A stretch of 64,000 bases of DNA from Monarcha castaneiventris obscurior (lineage: Eukaryota > Chordata > Aves > Passeriformes > Monarchidae): positions 7,005,001 through 7,069,000 of the forward strand of contig JAMPIT010000230.1 of NCBI GenBank assembly GCA_026261815.1. The letters run 5' to 3'. This document shows, one piece after another, positions 61,187 to 64,000 of the stretch (positions within the stretch are counted from its first letter, which is position 1; every line of letters begins with the position of its first letter). Both the position numbers and the translations under genes were made by a program. Below the pieces are notes generated by a model. It saw nothing but the letters and a program-made list of their open reading frames with translations, was not told where the DNA came from and searched no databases.

Positions 61187-61262
61187 TTATCCCTGCCCCT
61201 GACATGGGGGATGGAACAAGGTGACCTTTAAGGCCCCTTCCAACCAAACCCATTGTATAAAC
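61187..61262 (+). mobile_element. CR1 LINE 3' terminal fragment
   Basis: The bases CCCTGCCCCTGACATGGGGG then GGTGACCTTTAAGGCCCCTT and CCAACCAAACCCATTGTATAA correspond to the last 70 bases of CR1 next to its tail. The element is very strongly 5'-truncated. Confidence 0.8.
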
Positions 61263-64000
61263 AGAATAAGAATAGGCTATCAATCCTGTCTTCCATATAT
61301 GAGGACATCTGCATTATTTTAAGGCTTTTTAGCATCACTGAGAGTTTTTCTGTTGATTGCAGTGTAAATTTCATTGATCTGAGGCACAGGAGAAGGGCTG
61401 ATGGGGGACAAGGGTAGCTTTAAGCTAGATGTCAGCACTCTCCTGCACCAGAGAAATCCATTCCAAGTCTACTGTTTTATGCAGTGATACATTACTAAAG
61501 TGACATAATTATGAGGGTGGCATAAGAGTTATGATTTCCTTAATAATTCATTTACTTAAGTGTTTAGGGATTGCTCTTAATGTGACAGATGTACACACTT
61601 GTCAAGGCACCAGCTGAAGTGTCTTCTTCTTGTTTAAATAAGGTTATTTACTTCTGGAAAAAAAAAACGCAGATGTCGACTGTTGTCTATTTTTTTCAGT
61701 TTAAATTTCATTCAGACTCATAAGAGAGTTTGTTTAATTTTGATGACAACTTAATTATTTTAGAAAAATTAATGATTCCTCCACTTCCCTGTGTTAAACA
61801 TGAGAAGAGCATTATGCACTAATTATAAGGAATGAACTACAACTGACGTCAACAGAATTTGTGTGACTGCACATATTATAACTTAAATCAGAATATTATA
61901 CAACAGCTGGAAGACAGTCTAAGAAATAACTTTTTGAATGCCATGTTAAAGGACATGCTGACTCACACATCTATTTAATTCAAGAATCTCTACACAAATA
62001 ATGTTCTCGTCTGCTGACTTTTGTGTAGCCTGGAAAATGTAAATGAACTGATTTCCATGCTTGTTCTGGCCAAACGTAGTGATTCCCATTCAAATGCATC
62101 AGTTGTACTCTGATTAGGAATTGGCTTAAACTGCAGTGGAGTCTGGCTTAGGCAGAGTCTGAAGAGCTCAGGGTAGCAGTCACACCCATGGTCACTGTGT
62201 GTGTACAGCCAGTGAAAGGCTGGGAAGGGAACTCATCACCAGCTCCAGGATTTGGAGAAACAGGTGAAGTTCAACATCCTTCTTGTTGTGCTCAAGAGCT
62301 CATTTTAATGATTCATGATCAAAAAGGAACATTCCAGCTTTTGATCTTTGGCCACATTTACCCTGCTCCTTTCTGGGTGCAATGGATTTTCTATTTTTGC
62401 AACACCACAACATGAGTAGGGCTGACCTGTGAAGTACCAGAGATCCTGCAGACAAGAATGGCATGCCTAGAAACAATGTTTTGTGAAGTTAACTCATTTC
62501 TAGGATTAGGAACTTCTTAAAAGGGAGTGAGAGTGAAAAAGAAAGGAAGAGTGACCTACACATAATTCTTCAAAGTGATTATAGACTACACAACTTGAGT
62601 ACATAGAGTGCCTCTGTACAGCCCTGTGAATGGTGTTGCAAGGTGGGTGGTGTTTCACAGGTGACTTCAGACCTTAGTTTTGGTTCTCTCGAGGGGTCTC
62701 CACGGTGAGTGTGACAAGAGCTGGCTATCCATCCTCTGGTGCAGCATGGTGAGTGCAGTGGACTCTGCTCTGGGATCAGGCTTTAGCAGCTCAAAATTAA
62801 AGCATCCAGCTATTGAGTTCCTAAATCATTAGGTGTATCCCTAAAGCTTCAGATTCTGAATATTTTCTTATCCCAGAAGGTGTGAAGAAATAAGGCCAGC
62901 CAACAGGGTAGGTAAGGGGAAAGGGTCATTTAAGGTTGAGGCAAGAATTAAATTGCCTTTTAAGGTTGTAATAATTTGCTGTGTGGCGAAAATGAACTTT
63001 ATCAAAGAACATTCAGGAATTCCCAGGGTCTGCTGGGCTCTAGTTTCTGGTCACTACTGAAACCTACCCAGTGTGATAACCATATCACTTCAATCCAATT
63101 TTTACTATATTTCACTCTTAAATATTTTCCCCTATGATGTTTCATGTGTGAAGAGCAACTTACAACTATTTTGCTGTGAGAAAGATTACCATCTCTCCAG
63201 CACTGACAGTCAGTCCCTATTTATCCTTCCAGCAACATACAATCTTTAAAAATTCCCATAGCTACCTGATATTTATAGGCACATTTATTATCCAAACCAT
63301 AATTTTACTTGTGGGAAGGCACAAAAATGCCCTGCATTGCAGAATGCCTGGTTTGTGTTTCTTTCTGCTTCATTATTTCTCTGAGTTTATTAATCTTAAA
63401 TGGGATTCACTTCATCTGAGAGGAAAATCTTTGAGTGAAACCTTTTGAGTCACCTTTTTCCAGTAAGTTATAGAAACAGACAGAAAGGAAAAAGCAGCTT
63501 ATCCCAACAGTCTGTTTCTCTTCACGAGGTGCCTTTGACCCACCACTGAGATGGAGGGGTCTTAGATGCCCTGCCTACCTTTTAAATGGTGGTTATTAAG
63601 TGGGGTGAACTCTAACTGCTAATTTACAAAAATACTTCATACATTCCAGGTACTATTCTGACCAGTATCAAAATTATATTTAGGTTCTGATTACAGGGGT
63701 TTAGCATACTTTTTTTTTTTTAATATAAAATTTTGGCTCTCAATTTTTGTTAACAAAAATATTTTAATATAAGGAAAAAAAGAGTTAATGGAGTGACTTT
63801 AATTTAGTTGCACAAACTTACGAAAAGAATATCATATCTATTCAGTTGTTATCTATGTTTTGGTTCTGGCTTTAATTGTGCTCAATTTCTGTTCACAGTC
63901 CTGTCAGAGTAGTGTGCTCTATCCCTCTATTTTTAAATGTGAAAATGCCTATGCCAATATCAAAGTATTTTGGATAGTGAAGGAATTTTTGTCAATATGG
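61263..64000. other. Upstream intergenic DNA, last part
   Basis: This AT-rich stretch holds a perfect CRE palindrome at 61844. Short open frames (62188-62415 and 63176-63448) have no recognisable product. I see no other feature. Confidence 0.5.
61844..61851. promoter_or_regulatory. Perfect CRE palindrome (TGACGTCA)
   Basis: The eight bases TGACGTCA are the full cAMP-response element bound by CREB/ATF dimers. The site lies about 29 kb upstream of the VIPR2 start in AT-rich DNA rich in TAATTA-like words. VPAC2 signals through Gs and cAMP, so a distal CRE would be a natural feedback element. That link is inference, since an eight-base site arises by chance about once per 65 kb. Confidence 0.25.

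Noticed and set aside
1..64000. CRISPR arrays, operons, phage, tRNA or rRNA genes
   Set aside because: No regularly spaced repeats with unique spacers, no cloverleaf-like runs and no bacterial gene organisation were seen. The content is vertebrate throughout.

Overview
The window is nuclear DNA from a bird, most likely a songbird or close relative. The evidence is CR1 LINE 3' ends carrying the typical ATTCTRTG-type tail, avian ERVL-type solo LTRs (one nested inside another), sparse short introns' worth of coding sequence in AT-rich DNA, and one compact CpG island. The organism call rests on recognised repeat families and not on any computed match.

The only gene I can support is VIPR2, the VIP/PACAP receptor VPAC2 (class B1 GPCR), on the minus strand. 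Six coding exons are present with GT-AG borders and consistent phases: exon 1 at 32908-32958 (signal peptide), exon 2 at 29996-30098, exon 3 at 17809-17916, exon 4 at 13968-14065 (together the extracellular domain), exon 5 at 3976-4073 (TM1) and exon 6 at 2102-2243 (ICL1, TM2, start of ECL1). They join into 600 nt, 200 codons, with no stop or frameshift. TM3 to the C terminus (exon 7 onward) lies beyond coordinate 1. The start codon sits in a CpG island at about 32450-33495, which is the likely TATA-less promoter.

The introns are AT-rich and hold CR1 and LTR insertions. Intron 4 carries a solo LTR at 9810-11525 split by a second LTR at 10084-11281, which contains a 40-bp tandem array. Intron 2 carries LTRs near 18481 and 22648, two GC-rich decayed blocks and a strong CTCF-core match at 23427.

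From 33.5 to 64 kb, upstream of VIPR2, I find no convincing protein gene. The region holds old CR1 fragments (38455-38960, 43255-44115, 52088-52170), younger CR1 3' ends (54271-54513, 56384-56900, 61187-61262), scattered copies of an ancient short repeat with a GACTTCAATGG-like core, and AT-rich stretches that look like candidate conserved noncoding elements. One plus-strand segment (42819-42951) is framed like an exon but has no recognisable product. I found no operon, CRISPR, toxin, phage or other novel system. The findings are modest regulatory, gene-structure and repeat observations.
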